Positions 13,593 to 21,625 of a DNA stretch of 21,805 bases are shown here, piece after piece. Origin of the DNA: JAVBME01 sp031552765 (GTDB lineage Bacteria; Bacillota; Negativicutes; Acidaminococcales; JAISLQ01). The translations under genes were made by a program, and so were the position numbers. How positions within the stretch are numbered: the stretch's first letter is position 1; every line of letters begins with the position of its first letter. The notes under the pieces were generated by a model. That model ran no database searches and was not told the DNA's origin. It saw only the letters and a program-made list of their open reading frames with translations. Where the stretch lies: positions 1 to 21,805 of the forward strand of contig JAVBME010000033.1 of assembly GCA_031552765.1 (NCBI GenBank), written 5' to 3'.

Positions 13593-14954
13593 ATGGCTTC
13601 GATGACTGAACAATTGGCTGGCAGGGTGGCGAGGATAAAATATCAGGACTTGCCTGAAAAGACCGTGCGCCAGGCCAAACAATTCATTTTGGATTACCTT
13701 GGCAACTCTATCCGTGGCTGGACGCAACCCAATATGCCCATGTTGGCTGAAGTACTCGGCGCATGCGGCAAAGAGGCGACAATGCTCAACGGGCAAAAGG
13801 GAGCTAAGAATTCTGTGTTGTATGCCGCCATGCTCAATGCCGCCGCTTCGCATTCACTCGATTTTGACGATTTGCACAACCCGTCCATCATACACGTCGC
13901 TTGTGTAGTCGTGCCGTCCGTCCTGGCGGTGGCCGAAGAAGAGGGTATGAGCGGTAAAGATATACTGGCCGCGGTGGTGGCCGGCTATGAGGCCGGAGCC
14001 CGTATAGGCGAAAGCGTCAACCCCGAATCCTACCACTTTTGGCATACTACGGCAACTTGCGGCGTATTTTCTTCAGCCGCGGCGGTCGCTAATTTGATGA
14101 AATTCACCACCGAGCAAACTGTGCAGTGCCTCGGCACTGCCGGGACGCAGGCGGCCGGGCTGTGGGAATTTCTTATCGACGGCGCTATGAGTAAGACTTT
14201 GCATATCGGCAAGGCCAATTTTGCCGGCATACTGTCCGCCAGACTTACAGCTAAAGGCTTTACCGGGGCGAAAAAGATACTGGAAGGCGAAAAAGGTTTT
14301 TGCCTCGCTATGCTTGACGAGCCGCACTGGTCGGCGCTGACGATGGATATAGAAGGCTATAAGATAGACGATAACTCTTACAAACCTTATGCCTGCTGCA
14401 AACATACCCACCCGGCCAACTATGCCGCGCAGCTGATGCGTGATGAATACGGGCTCAAGCTGGCGGAAGTGGAAAAAATCGATATCAAGACCAACGCGGT
14501 CGTCAAAAGCCTTGTCGATAATAAAGCGCCGAAAAATCCTTACGGTTCTAAATTTTCCATCCAGTATTGCGTAGCCGCTATGATCAAGTTCGGCAAATTG
14601 GGCATAGACGAATTTTCCGATGAATATCTGGCTGACAAAGAAATCCAAAACGTCATGCAAAAATTCACTGTGGAAATCGACCCCAAACTGGATAAAGAGT
14701 TCAAGGAAATGCCGGAGCGTTGGTCGGTCGATGTGACGATAACAGACAAAAAAGGCGATGTGTATAACAAATTTGTGGAATACCCAAAAGGCGACCCGCC
14801 CAATCCCATGACTTGGGACGAAAGCGTTGCCAAGTTCATGTCGCTGTCCGAGCCGGTTTATGGCAAAAAGGCTTGCGAGAAATTATGCGATATGGTCGCC
14901 AATCTGGAAAAAGAGGAGAATTTCAGCCAAGCGCTAAATGGCTGCTTTAAATGA
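13593..14954 (+). CDS. MmgE/PrpD-family protein between the mutase subunit genes
   Basis: A 453-residue MmgE/PrpD-family enzyme; the family includes 2-methylcitrate dehydratase, cis-aconitate decarboxylase and iminodisuccinate epimerase. The start MASMTEQLAG follows AGAGGTG. Active-site signatures are intact: SLDFDD (88-93) with His95 and His101, HTTATCG (151-157), MSKTLHIGKA (199-208) with Lys201, and KPYACCKHTHP (264-274). These match the acid, histidine and lysine positions described for cis-aconitate decarboxylase and PrpD, so it is probably active, on a carboxylic acid with two or three carboxylates. The exact substrate cannot be read from sequence. It lies 37 bp after the mutase large subunit and 13 bp before the small subunit, so it is made together with both. 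Confidence 0.88.
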   Translation: MASMTEQLAGRVARIKYQDLPEKTVRQAKQFILDYLGNSIRGWTQPNMPMLAEVLGACGKEATMLNGQKGAKNSVLYAAMLNAAASHSLDFDDLHNPSIIHVACVVVPSVLAVAEEEGMSGKDILAAVVAGYEAGARIGESVNPESYHFWHTTATCGVFSSAAAVANLMKFTTEQTVQCLGTAGTQAAGLWEFLIDGAMSKTLHIGKANFAGILSARLTAKGFTGAKKILEGEKGFCLAMLDEPHWSALTMDIEGYKIDDNSYKPYACCKHTHPANYAAQLMRDEYGLKLAEVEKIDIKTNAVVKSLVDNKAPKNPYGSKFSIQYCVAAMIKFGKLGIDEFSDEYLADKEIQNVMQKFTVEIDPKLDKEFKEMPERWSVDVTITDKKGDVYNKFVEYPKGDPPNPMTWDESVAKFMSLSEPVYGKKACEKLCDMVANLEKEENFSQALNGCFK

Positions 14955-14967
14955 GGAGGAAGAAAAC

Positions 14968-15363
14968 ATGGCAAAACCAATAAAAGTCCTAGTGGCCAAG
15001 CCGGGCCTTGACGGGCATGATCGTGGAGCGAAGGTAGTGGCGAGGGCTTTAAGGGACGCGGGTTTTGAAGTTATTTACACAGGCATCAGGCTGACGCCCG
15101 AGCAAATAGCCGAATCCGCCCTACAGGAAGACGTTTCAGTGGTAGCGCTCAGCTTGCTGTCGGGCGCGCACAATACGCTGTTCCCGAAAGTGACCGAACT
15201 TTTAAAAGAAAAAGGCATGGGCGATGTTCTGACCATCGGCGGCGGCGTCATCCCTGACGCCGATATTGACAGTCTCAAGAAAGCCGGGGTGGCGGAGATT
15301 TTCACGCCCGGCACCCCGACCGCCAGCATTGTGGAATTTATCAAACAAAATGTGAAAAAATAG
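14968..15363 (+). CDS. mcmA2: Methylmalonyl-CoA mutase, B12-binding small subunit
   Basis: A 131-residue cobalamin-binding domain. The start MAKPIKVLVAKPG is chosen for the strong GAGGAGGAAG site; a further upstream start would overlap the previous gene. The B12 signature DGHDRG (15-20, DxHxxG) supplies the lower-axial histidine His17. SLLSGAH (62-68) and GGGVIPDADI complete the flavodoxin-like fold contacts. The length is typical of the separate C-terminal subunit that pairs with a large subunit of about 550 residues. The partner is encoded at 11903. The following gene is 74 bp away, separated by a hairpin. Confidence 0.93.
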   Translation: MAKPIKVLVAKPGLDGHDRGAKVVARALRDAGFEVIYTGIRLTPEQIAESALQEDVSVVALSLLSGAHNTLFPKVTELLKEKGMGDVLTIGGGVIPDADIDSLKKAGVAEIFTPGTPTASIVEFIKQNVKK

Positions 15364-15374
15364 CCATAAATACC

Positions 15375-15393
15375 GGGCGGGAGCTTCCCGCCC
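15375..15393 (+). promoter_or_regulatory. Intercistronic hairpin between mutase small subunit and mmdA
   Basis: GGGCGGGA and TCCCGCCC form an 8-bp GC-only stem except for one A/T pair, with a 3-base loop. It is followed by CTTGGCG, not a T-run, so it is more likely an mRNA stability or processing element, or a weak attenuator, than a full terminator. Confidence 0.5.
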
Positions 15394-15437
15394 CTTGGCG
15401 TATATAAGACGCGGCATGATAAAAGGAGGACGACGAT

Positions 15438-16967
15438 TTGTTAACTACTAAAGAACGCCTGGAAGAAATGCTGGAAAAGACTCGTGTGATAAAAGAAGGC
15501 GGCGGGAAAAAGCGCATAGAAAAGCAGCATGCCATCGGCAAACTGACCGCGCGCGAACGTGTAGAAATATTATTTGACCCTAATACTTTTGTGGAAATAG
15601 ACCGTTTTGTCGCCCACCGTTGCACAAAGTTCGGTATGGAAAACGAGCCGGCGCCGGGTGAAGGCGTTGTTACCGGTCACGGCCTGGTGGATGGACGCCT
15701 GGTATATGTATATGCCCAGGATTTCACCGTGCTGGGCGGTTCGCTTGGTGAGATGCACGCCAAAAAAATCTGTAAGGTACAGGAAATGGCGCTGAAAACC
15801 GGTGCGCCGATAGTAGGTCTCAATGACTCGGGCGGCGCGCGTATCCAGGAAGCGGTGGACGCTCTGGCCGGTTATGGTCAGATATTCTACCGCAATACTC
15901 TGGCGTCCGGCGTCATACCGCAGATATCTGCCATCATGGGCCCCTGCGCTGGCGGTGCGGTGTATTCGCCCGCTTTGACCGACTTTATCTACATGGTGAA
16001 AAATACCAGCCAGATGTTTATAACCGGCCCGCAGGTCATCAAGACTGTTACGGGCGAAGACGTAGGCGTCGAGGCTTTGGGCGGCGCGATGACGCACAAT
16101 AGCGTATCGGGTGTTGCGCACTTTGCCGCAGAAAACGACGAAGACTGTTTGAAGCAGATCCGCCGTTTGATCAGCTTTTTGCCGCTCAACAACATAGACA
16201 ACCCGCCGCGTCTGGAAACTTCTGACCCCAGCGACCGTGTGATCCCGGAGCTCAATACTATTATCCCTGATTCTTCCAACCAGCCGTATGACATGAAGGA
16301 AGTCATCGAAAAACTGGTCGACAATGGCGACCACTATGAAGTACAGGCTTTTTATGCTACCAATATCATCACTACCTTGGCGCGCCTTGATGGCCGCAGC
16401 ATAGGCATCATCGCCAACCAGCCGCGCGTGATGGCCGGCTGCCTTGATATCAACGCTTCTGATAAGGCCAGCCGTTTCATTCGTTTCTGCGACGCTTTTG
16501 GCATTCCAGTGCTAAATATCGTTGACGTACCGGGATTTTTGCCGGGAACTAATCAGGAATTTGGCGGTATCATCAGGCATGGCGCTAAAATGCTTTATGC
16601 CTACTCGGAAGCGACTGTGCCCAAAGTCACACTCGTTACCAGAAAAGCGTACGGCGGTTCGTATATTGCCATGTGTTCGCGTGATTTGGGCGCCGACCAG
16701 GTCATCGCCTGGCCGACCGGCGAGATCGCAGTCATGGGCGCCAGCGGCGCGGCCAACATCATCTTCCGCGGCGACCCCGATATCAAGGAAAAGACCGAGG
16801 CTTATGTCACGGAGTTTTCTACTCCTTACCAGGCGGCGGAACGCGGTTTTGCCGACCAGATCATCGAGCCGGCACACTCTAGGGCAGTACTTATCAATGC
16901 TTTCAATGTCCTCGAGAGCAAGAGGGAAAGCCGTCCGGCCAAACGGCACGGCAATTTCCCGGTATAA
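15438..16967 (+). CDS. mmdA: Methylmalonyl-CoA decarboxylase / propionyl-CoA carboxylase carboxyltransferase subunit
   Basis: A 509-residue biotin-dependent carboxyltransferase with two crotonase-like halves. The start is TTG at 15438 (MLTTKERLEEM), with AAGGAGGA at the right distance. Motifs include KLTARERVEILFDP, LGGSLGEMHAKK, NDSGGARIQE and GPCAGGAVYSPA (168-179) in the first half. VPGFLPGTNQEFGGIIRHGA and RKAYGGSYIAMCSRDLGAD are in the second. In propionate-forming anaerobes this subunit transfers CO2 from (S)-methylmalonyl-CoA to a biotin carrier as part of the Na+-pumping decarboxylase; in other bacteria it serves propionyl-CoA carboxylase. The biotin carrier, membrane beta and delta subunits, and biotin carboxylase are not in the window, so direction cannot be settled here. 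The last gene of the operon. Confidence 0.9.
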   Translation: MLTTKERLEEMLEKTRVIKEGGGKKRIEKQHAIGKLTARERVEILFDPNTFVEIDRFVAHRCTKFGMENEPAPGEGVVTGHGLVDGRLVYVYAQDFTVLGGSLGEMHAKKICKVQEMALKTGAPIVGLNDSGGARIQEAVDALAGYGQIFYRNTLASGVIPQISAIMGPCAGGAVYSPALTDFIYMVKNTSQMFITGPQVIKTVTGEDVGVEALGGAMTHNSVSGVAHFAAENDEDCLKQIRRLISFLPLNNIDNPPRLETSDPSDRVIPELNTIIPDSSNQPYDMKEVIEKLVDNGDHYEVQAFYATNIITTLARLDGRSIGIIANQPRVMAGCLDINASDKASRFIRFCDAFGIPVLNIVDVPGFLPGTNQEFGGIIRHGAKMLYAYSEATVPKVTLVTRKAYGGSYIAMCSRDLGADQVIAWPTGEIAVMGASGAANIIFRGDPDIKEKTEAYVTEFSTPYQAAERGFADQIIEPAHSRAVLINAFNVLESKRESRPAKRHGNFPV

Positions 16968-16976
16968 AAGCTAACA

Positions 16977-17006
16977 AAAAAGCCAGGAATTTTTTCCTGG
17001 CTTTTT
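16977..17006 (+). terminator. Intrinsic terminator after mmdA
   Basis: Arms 16977-16989 and 16994-17006 form a 13-bp perfect stem with a 4-base loop; the core is AGCCAGGAA / TTCCTGGCT. The right arm ends in TTTTT. It begins 10 bases after the mmdA stop codon. Confidence 0.9.
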
Positions 17007-17034
17007 AATATGTAAGCTACCGACTATTTTATCA

Positions 17035-17265
17035 TTAGTCAGTAACTGCTTTACTTTCCGTCCCGCTTTGTTGCGGGACGTCTTTTTTATTTGCTTCGGG
17101 CAGGGGCAGCTTTACGCCATAGCCCATGGAGTACCGGCCATCGGCTACCGTATGTCCCTGCGTCACTTTCTCCGGGTCTTTGGTAGATAGTTTTTGCAAG
17201 ATGCTGTCAAGCAAGCCCGTAGCTGTACCGCCTTTGCGTGCAATAAAAAATGAAATGCTATTCAT
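17035..17265 (-). CDS. Small hypothetical protein, 76 aa
   Basis: A predicted 76-residue protein starting MNSISFFIARKGGTATG, with a weak AGGT about 8 bases before the ATG; a longer start upstream is possible but has no better site. The middle (LLDSILQKLSTKDPEKVTQG, then GRYSMGYGVKLPLPE) has ordinary soluble-protein composition and the tail is polar. I recognise no domain. It is convergent with the mmdA operon. Its last codons, KKDVPQQSGTE, overlap the second plus-strand terminator at 17059-17087, which weakens the case for a conserved coding sequence there. It could be real, or an open frame by chance. Confidence 0.5.
   Translation of the reverse strand: MNSISFFIARKGGTATGLLDSILQKLSTKDPEKVTQGHTVADGRYSMGYGVKLPLPEANKKDVPQQSGTESKAVTD
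17059..17087 (+). terminator. Second, tandem terminator of the mmdA operon
   Basis: CGTCCCGC (17059-17066) and GCGGGACG (17073-17080) form an 8-bp GC-rich stem with a 6-base loop, followed by TCTTTTTT. It lies 53 bases beyond the first terminator and inside the 3' end of the convergent small ORF. Confidence 0.75.
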
Positions 17266-17462
17266 ATTATTATACCTATGAAACAAACTAATCATAAGCG
17301 AAAAAATCAGATATCTCCCCATCCTTTTTGCGACATAAAATGATAACTAGTAATTAATTTGACAATAATAAAGGAAATCATAAAAAAATAACGAATAGTA
17401 AATTAATAAAATAAATAAAGTAATAAAATATATTGCAGAAAAGTAAATAGCAGGAGGTAATT
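17266..17462. other. AT-rich promoter region of the first TRAP gene
   Basis: About 200 bases, very AT-rich. A TTGACA (17359-17364) followed by ATAA is the best -35 candidate; no clear -10 is visible. The same TTGACAATAA string precedes the second TRAP gene, so the two promoters may share ancestry. No sigma-54 site was found here. Confidence 0.4.
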
Positions 17463-19403
17463 ATGGCTGATGAATCAAGAGAAATGAGCGCGCAAGAGAT
17501 ACTGGAGAAGTATGACAGTGATTCTAATACCAGGCAGCTTAGCGGTTTTTGGGGCAAGACGGTAGCGGCCATTTGCCTCTGTTTTAGCGGTTTTCAGCTG
17601 TATACGGCGATTTTCGGCGTGCTGGACGCACAGCTTCAGCGGACGGTACACCTTGCTTTTGGGCTTTTTCTCATTTACCTTTTATATCCTCCGGTCAAGA
17701 GCTGGTCGCGCAAAAGCATGAACTATATCGATGTTGTTTTGGCTTTTGTCGCTATGATAATGCCTGTCTATATTTTGACACAGTACAAGGATTTGGTGTT
17801 AAGGGCAGGCTTGAATACCGAAGTTGACCATATAATCGCCGTCATCGGCATAGTTACGGTCATAGAAGCGGCGCGCCGCGCGGTCGGTCTGCCGATCGTC
17901 TTCGTCTCCCTGGCCTTTATTGTTTACGCTTTTGCCGGCCCTTATATACCCGGGATATTGGCCCACCGGGGCCTCGGCTGGATGGAACTGGCCGACCACC
18001 TGATATTTACTACCGAAGGCATTTTTGGCATCCCGCTGGGGGTGTCTTCTACTTTTATCTTTTTGTTTATTTTATTTGGCGCTTATTTGGAGTCTACCGG
18101 CCTCGGCATGTTTTTTATCGACCTGGCTAATTCGATAGCCGGCTGGGCGGCCGGCGGTCCGGCAAAAGTAGCAGTCTTGTCGAGTGGCCTGATGGGGACT
18201 GTTTCCGGCAGTTCGGTAGCTAATGTCGCCGGTACGGGCAGTTTTACCATCCCCATGATGAAAAAACTCGGCTACCGTCCTGAATTTGCCGGCGCGGTCG
18301 AGGCGGCGGCTTCCACGGGCGGACAGCTTATGCCGCCGGTCATGGGCGCAGCGGCCTTCCTCATGGCGGAATTTGTCGGCATACCTTATATAGAAGTAGT
18401 GAAAGCCGCGGTCATACCGGCCCTCTTGTACTATACCGGCGTATGGCTGGGAGTTCATTATGAAGCGAAAAAGTACGGTCTCAAAGGCGTGCCGCGCAAT
18501 GAATTGCCAAAATTCCGCGAACTGTTTTTCGAACGTGGGCACCTAGCCATTCCGCTCATTATCATAGTGTACCTGTTGGTAACAGGCTATACGCCTATGC
18601 GCGCAGCGCTGTGGGCTATTGCGCTGGCCATAGTTTGCGCCTGCCTTAAAAAAGCCACCCGCATCACACCCTGGCAGGTAGTAGAAGGTCTGATCATCGG
18701 GGCAAAAAATGTACTGGGCGTACTCATCGCTTGTGCGACCGCAGGCATTATCATAGGCGTCGTCACTAAGACCGGCGCCGGGCTGAAACTGGCGGCGGCT
18801 CTCCTTGACATAGCGGGCGGCCATCTTTTGCCGGCCATGTTCTTTACTATGGTCACCTCGCTTCTTTTAGGTATGGGCGTACCGACCACCGCCAACTATG
18901 TCATAACATCGACTGTAGCTGCGCCGGCTTTGCAGCAAATGGGCGTACCTGTGCTGGCCGCCCATATGTTCGCCTTCTACTTTGGTATAATCGCCGACGT
19001 TACGCCGCCGGTGGCATTGGCCGCTTACGCCGGTTCCGGCATCGCGGGCGCAAATCCGATGAAGACAGGCGTGCAGGCCGCCAAACTGGCTATAGCAGCA
19101 TTCATAATACCGTATATATTTGTTCTTTCTCCAGTTATTTTGATGATCGACGCGACCATCCCGAAGCTTATCCAAGCCACTTTGACCGCGCTTATCGGCA
19201 TGTGGGCGCTCAGTATAGCGATGATCGGCTATTTTGTGCAAAATTGCCGCTGGTGGGAGCGCTTGGTCTTTTTCCTCGGCGGCCTCATGATGATAGACCC
19301 GGGGACATATACGGACCTGGTGGGCGTAGCCGTGCTGGCCGCCGTTAGTTTATGGCAGATAAGCCGGAAGAAAAGCCGAGTAAAATTGATGCCTAATGAC
19401 TAA
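17463..19403 (+). CDS. TRAP transporter fused permease (4TM/12TM), copy 1
   Basis: A 646-residue fused DctQM permease of the TRAP-TAXI type, importing organic acids with a cation gradient. AGGAGG precedes the ATG (MADESREMSAQEILEKYD). Residues 25-190 form the DctQ-like small-subunit part with several helices. From about residue 190 the DctM part begins (TTEGIFGIPLGVSSTFIFLF, then LFGAYLESTGLG), with signature stretches VSGSSVANVAGTGSFTIPMM, STGGQLMPPVMGAAAF, and later GMGVPTTANYV and FGIIADVTPPVALAAYA. Length fits the family. TRAP uptake needs a periplasmic TAXI binding protein, and none is encoded in the window. Ligand unknown; a C4-dicarboxylate or related acid fits the neighbouring operon (inference). 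A strong terminator follows, so it is a single-gene unit. Confidence 0.92.
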   Translation: MADESREMSAQEILEKYDSDSNTRQLSGFWGKTVAAICLCFSGFQLYTAIFGVLDAQLQRTVHLAFGLFLIYLLYPPVKSWSRKSMNYIDVVLAFVAMIMPVYILTQYKDLVLRAGLNTEVDHIIAVIGIVTVIEAARRAVGLPIVFVSLAFIVYAFAGPYIPGILAHRGLGWMELADHLIFTTEGIFGIPLGVSSTFIFLFILFGAYLESTGLGMFFIDLANSIAGWAAGGPAKVAVLSSGLMGTVSGSSVANVAGTGSFTIPMMKKLGYRPEFAGAVEAAASTGGQLMPPVMGAAAFLMAEFVGIPYIEVVKAAVIPALLYYTGVWLGVHYEAKKYGLKGVPRNELPKFRELFFERGHLAIPLIIIVYLLVTGYTPMRAALWAIALAIVCACLKKATRITPWQVVEGLIIGAKNVLGVLIACATAGIIIGVVTKTGAGLKLAAALLDIAGGHLLPAMFFTMVTSLLLGMGVPTTANYVITSTVAAPALQQMGVPVLAAHMFAFYFGIIADVTPPVALAAYAGSGIAGANPMKTGVQAAKLAIAAFIIPYIFVLSPVILMIDATIPKLIQATLTALIGMWALSIAMIGYFVQNCRWWERLVFFLGGLMMIDPGTYTDLVGVAVLAAVSLWQISRKKSRVKLMPND

Positions 19404-19421
19404 AAATAATAAATTAAATAA

Positions 19422-19453
19422 ACTGGCGCTGTGTAAAAACAGCGCCAGTTTTA
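19422..19453 (+). terminator. Intrinsic terminator after TRAP copy 1
   Basis: ACTGGCGCTGT (19422-19432) and ACAGCGCCAGT (19439-19449) form an 11-bp perfect stem with a 6-base loop, followed by TTTATTT. Confidence 0.92.
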
Positions 19454-19462
19454 TTTATAATA

Positions 19463-19493
19463 TTGACAATAAAAAGAAGTGTTATGTAAATAA
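19463..19493 (+). promoter_or_regulatory. Possible promoter of TRAP copy 2
   Basis: TTGACA follows the terminator by about ten bases. TAAATA lies at roughly 18 bases spacing, and a better TATAAT lies 25 bases away, which is too far. The -35 is good but the matching -10 is uncertain. The mRNA leader would be about 140 bases. Confidence 0.35.
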
Positions 19494-19628
19494 TATAATC
19501 GCAAAAGTTAGAGGAAAGATAATAAAAGCAAGCGAAAATAAAGGGACAATAGTAAATTGATTTTGAAGGAGAATTTATTATTTCAAGTTAGTTATATTTC
19601 ATTTGCTGGAAGCGGTAAGGAGGGTTTT

Positions 19629-21572
19629 ATGGCTGAAATAAAGGAAATGAGCGCACAGGAAATACTGGAAAAGTTCGACACGGAGTCTGATACCAGGCAT
19701 CTTACAGGCTTTTGGGACAAAATAGTTATGGTGATATGCATCTGTTTTAGCTGTTTCCAGATATATACCGCTATTTTTGGCGTTCTGGACGCTCAGTTGC
19801 AGAGGGCCATTCATTTAGCCTTCGGTCTTTTCTTAATTTATCTTTTGTATCCCAGTCTAAAAAAATGGCCGCGCAAGTCCATGCATCCTGTGGATGTGGC
19901 GTTGGCTTTTATTTCTCTTATCATGCCGCTTTATATCCTTATAGAATATAAGGATCTGGTGCTCAGGGCGGGCCTGAATAACTTTACCGACCATATGGTA
20001 GCGATATTGGGCATAGTACTTGTTATAGAAGCCGCCCGCCGGGCGGTAGGCATGCCTATAGTACTGGTATCGCTGGGCTTTATTGTTTATGCATTTATCG
20101 GACCCTATATACCCGGTATAATGGCTCACCGTGGTTTAGGCTGGGCGGAAATCGCCGATCATCTCATTTTTACGACAGAAGGGATTTTCGGTATACCGTT
20201 GGGCGTATCTTCAACCTTTATTTTTTTGTTTATTTTATTTGGCGCTTACCTGGAATCTACCGGCCTGGGGAAATTTTTCATCGACCTGGCCAATTCCGTC
20301 GCCGGGTGGGCGGCGGGCGGGCCGGCAAAAGTGGCTGTTTTATCAAGCGCGTTGATGGGTACTGTTTCCGGCAGTTCTGTCGCCAATGTCGTCGGTACAG
20401 GCAGCTTTACCATCCCTATGATGAAAAAACTCGGCTACCGGCCTGAATTTGCCGGCGCGGTCGAGGCGGCGGCCTCCACCGGCGGGCAGATCATGCCGCC
20501 GGTCATGGGCGCGGCGGCCTTTCTCATGGCGGAATTTGTTGGTATACCTTACATAGAAGTAGTAAAAGCTGCGGTCATACCGGCTCTCTTGTACTACAGC
20601 GGCGTGTGGCTGGGCGTGCACTACGAGGCGAAAAAATACGGCCTTAAGGGAGTGCCGCGCAATGAACTGCCTAAATTCAAGGAATTATTTTTTGGCCGCG
20701 GCCATCTGGCCATCCCGCTCATTATCATAGTTTACCTGTTGGTCACCGGCTATACGCCTATGCGCGCGGCGCTGTGGGCCATAGCTCTTTCCATCGTTTG
20801 CGCCTGTATAAAAAAGGAAACGCGCATAACTCCCTGGCAAGTGGTAGAAGGATTGATCGCGGGCGCTAAAAGCGTGCTGGGCGTACTCATCGCCTGTGCG
20901 ACCGCGGGCATTATCATAGGCGTCGTTACTAAGACCGGCGCCGGGTTGAAACTGGCGGCGGCCCTTCTTGATATAGCCGGCAACAACCTCTTGATGGCGA
21001 TGTTCTTTACCATGATCACCTCGCTCATTTTGGGTATGGGCGTACCGACCACCGCCAACTATGTCATAACTTCGACCGTAGCGGCGCCGGCTTTGCAGCA
21101 AATGGGCGTGCCGGTGCTGGCGGCTCATATGTTCGCCTTTTACTTTGGTATCATCGCCGACGTTACGCCGCCGGTGGCTTTGGCCGCTTACGCCGGGGCC
21201 GGCATAGCGGGCGCCAACCCGATGAAGACCGGCGTGCAGGCGGCGAAGCTTGCTATCGCGGCTTTCATCGTACCTTATATTTTCGTTTTGGCGCCGGTGC
21301 TGTTGATGATCGACGCCACCGCCCTGAAACTTACCCAGTCGGTTTGCACTTCACTTGTCGGCATGTGGGGCGTAAGTATAGCCATGATCGGTTATTTTAT
21401 CAGAAATTGCAGTTGGTGGGAACGGGTGATATTTTTCGTCGGAGGTATATTGCTGATAGACCCGGGCACTTTTACCGATATCATCGGCATATGCATGCTG
21501 GTGGCTATATCCGCTTTCCAGTTCTTCATGAGAAAACGCGAAGCTGCACAGGCGGAAACTGTCGGGCAGTAA
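19629..21572 (+). CDS. TRAP transporter fused permease (4TM/12TM), copy 2
   Basis: A 647-residue paralog of the preceding gene. The start MAEIKEMSAQEILEKFD is chosen for AAGGAGGG five bases before the ATG and for alignment with MADESREMSAQE of copy 1; a longer TTG start at 19557 has no counterpart. The DctM half is nearly the same protein as copy 1 over long blocks: GIFGIPLGVSSTFIFLFILF, PEFAGAVEAAASTGGQ, HYEAKKYGLKGVPRNELPKF and GMGVPTTANYVITSTVAAPA. The DctQ-like N-terminus and the last 80 residues differ more. Synonymous third-base changes are frequent, so the duplication is not recent. No binding-protein gene accompanies it inside the window, though one could lie further downstream. A terminator follows. 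Confidence 0.92.
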   Translation: MAEIKEMSAQEILEKFDTESDTRHLTGFWDKIVMVICICFSCFQIYTAIFGVLDAQLQRAIHLAFGLFLIYLLYPSLKKWPRKSMHPVDVALAFISLIMPLYILIEYKDLVLRAGLNNFTDHMVAILGIVLVIEAARRAVGMPIVLVSLGFIVYAFIGPYIPGIMAHRGLGWAEIADHLIFTTEGIFGIPLGVSSTFIFLFILFGAYLESTGLGKFFIDLANSVAGWAAGGPAKVAVLSSALMGTVSGSSVANVVGTGSFTIPMMKKLGYRPEFAGAVEAAASTGGQIMPPVMGAAAFLMAEFVGIPYIEVVKAAVIPALLYYSGVWLGVHYEAKKYGLKGVPRNELPKFKELFFGRGHLAIPLIIIVYLLVTGYTPMRAALWAIALSIVCACIKKETRITPWQVVEGLIAGAKSVLGVLIACATAGIIIGVVTKTGAGLKLAAALLDIAGNNLLMAMFFTMITSLILGMGVPTTANYVITSTVAAPALQQMGVPVLAAHMFAFYFGIIADVTPPVALAAYAGAGIAGANPMKTGVQAAKLAIAAFIVPYIFVLAPVLLMIDATALKLTQSVCTSLVGMWGVSIAMIGYFIRNCSWWERVIFFVGGILLIDPGTFTDIIGICMLVAISAFQFFMRKREAAQAETVGQ

Positions 21573-21592
21573 CAAATAAAGAAGAATAAAAG

Positions 21593-21625
21593 GCCGTAGT
21601 GCAATTATTGCACTACGGCTTTTTC
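21593..21625. terminator. Bidirectional intrinsic terminator after TRAP copy 2
   Basis: GCCGTAGTGCAA (21593-21604) and TTGCACTACGGC (21608-21619) form a 12-bp perfect stem with a 3-base loop and TTTTT on the plus strand. On the minus strand the stem is followed by CTTTTATT, so it may also end a convergent transcript from the right. Confidence 0.9.

Noticed and set aside
14073..14660. Long minus-strand frame of 195 codons
   Set aside because: It lies wholly antisense to the well-supported MmgE/PrpD gene and matches no recognisable protein.
15403..15414. TATAAGACGCGG shared with 21722-21733
   Set aside because: A single 12-base match between two places in 22 kb is expected by chance; no longer similarity surrounds it.
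15570..16334. Minus-strand frame of 254 codons
   Set aside because: Antisense to mmdA, whose motifs are unambiguous; a GC-pattern shadow.
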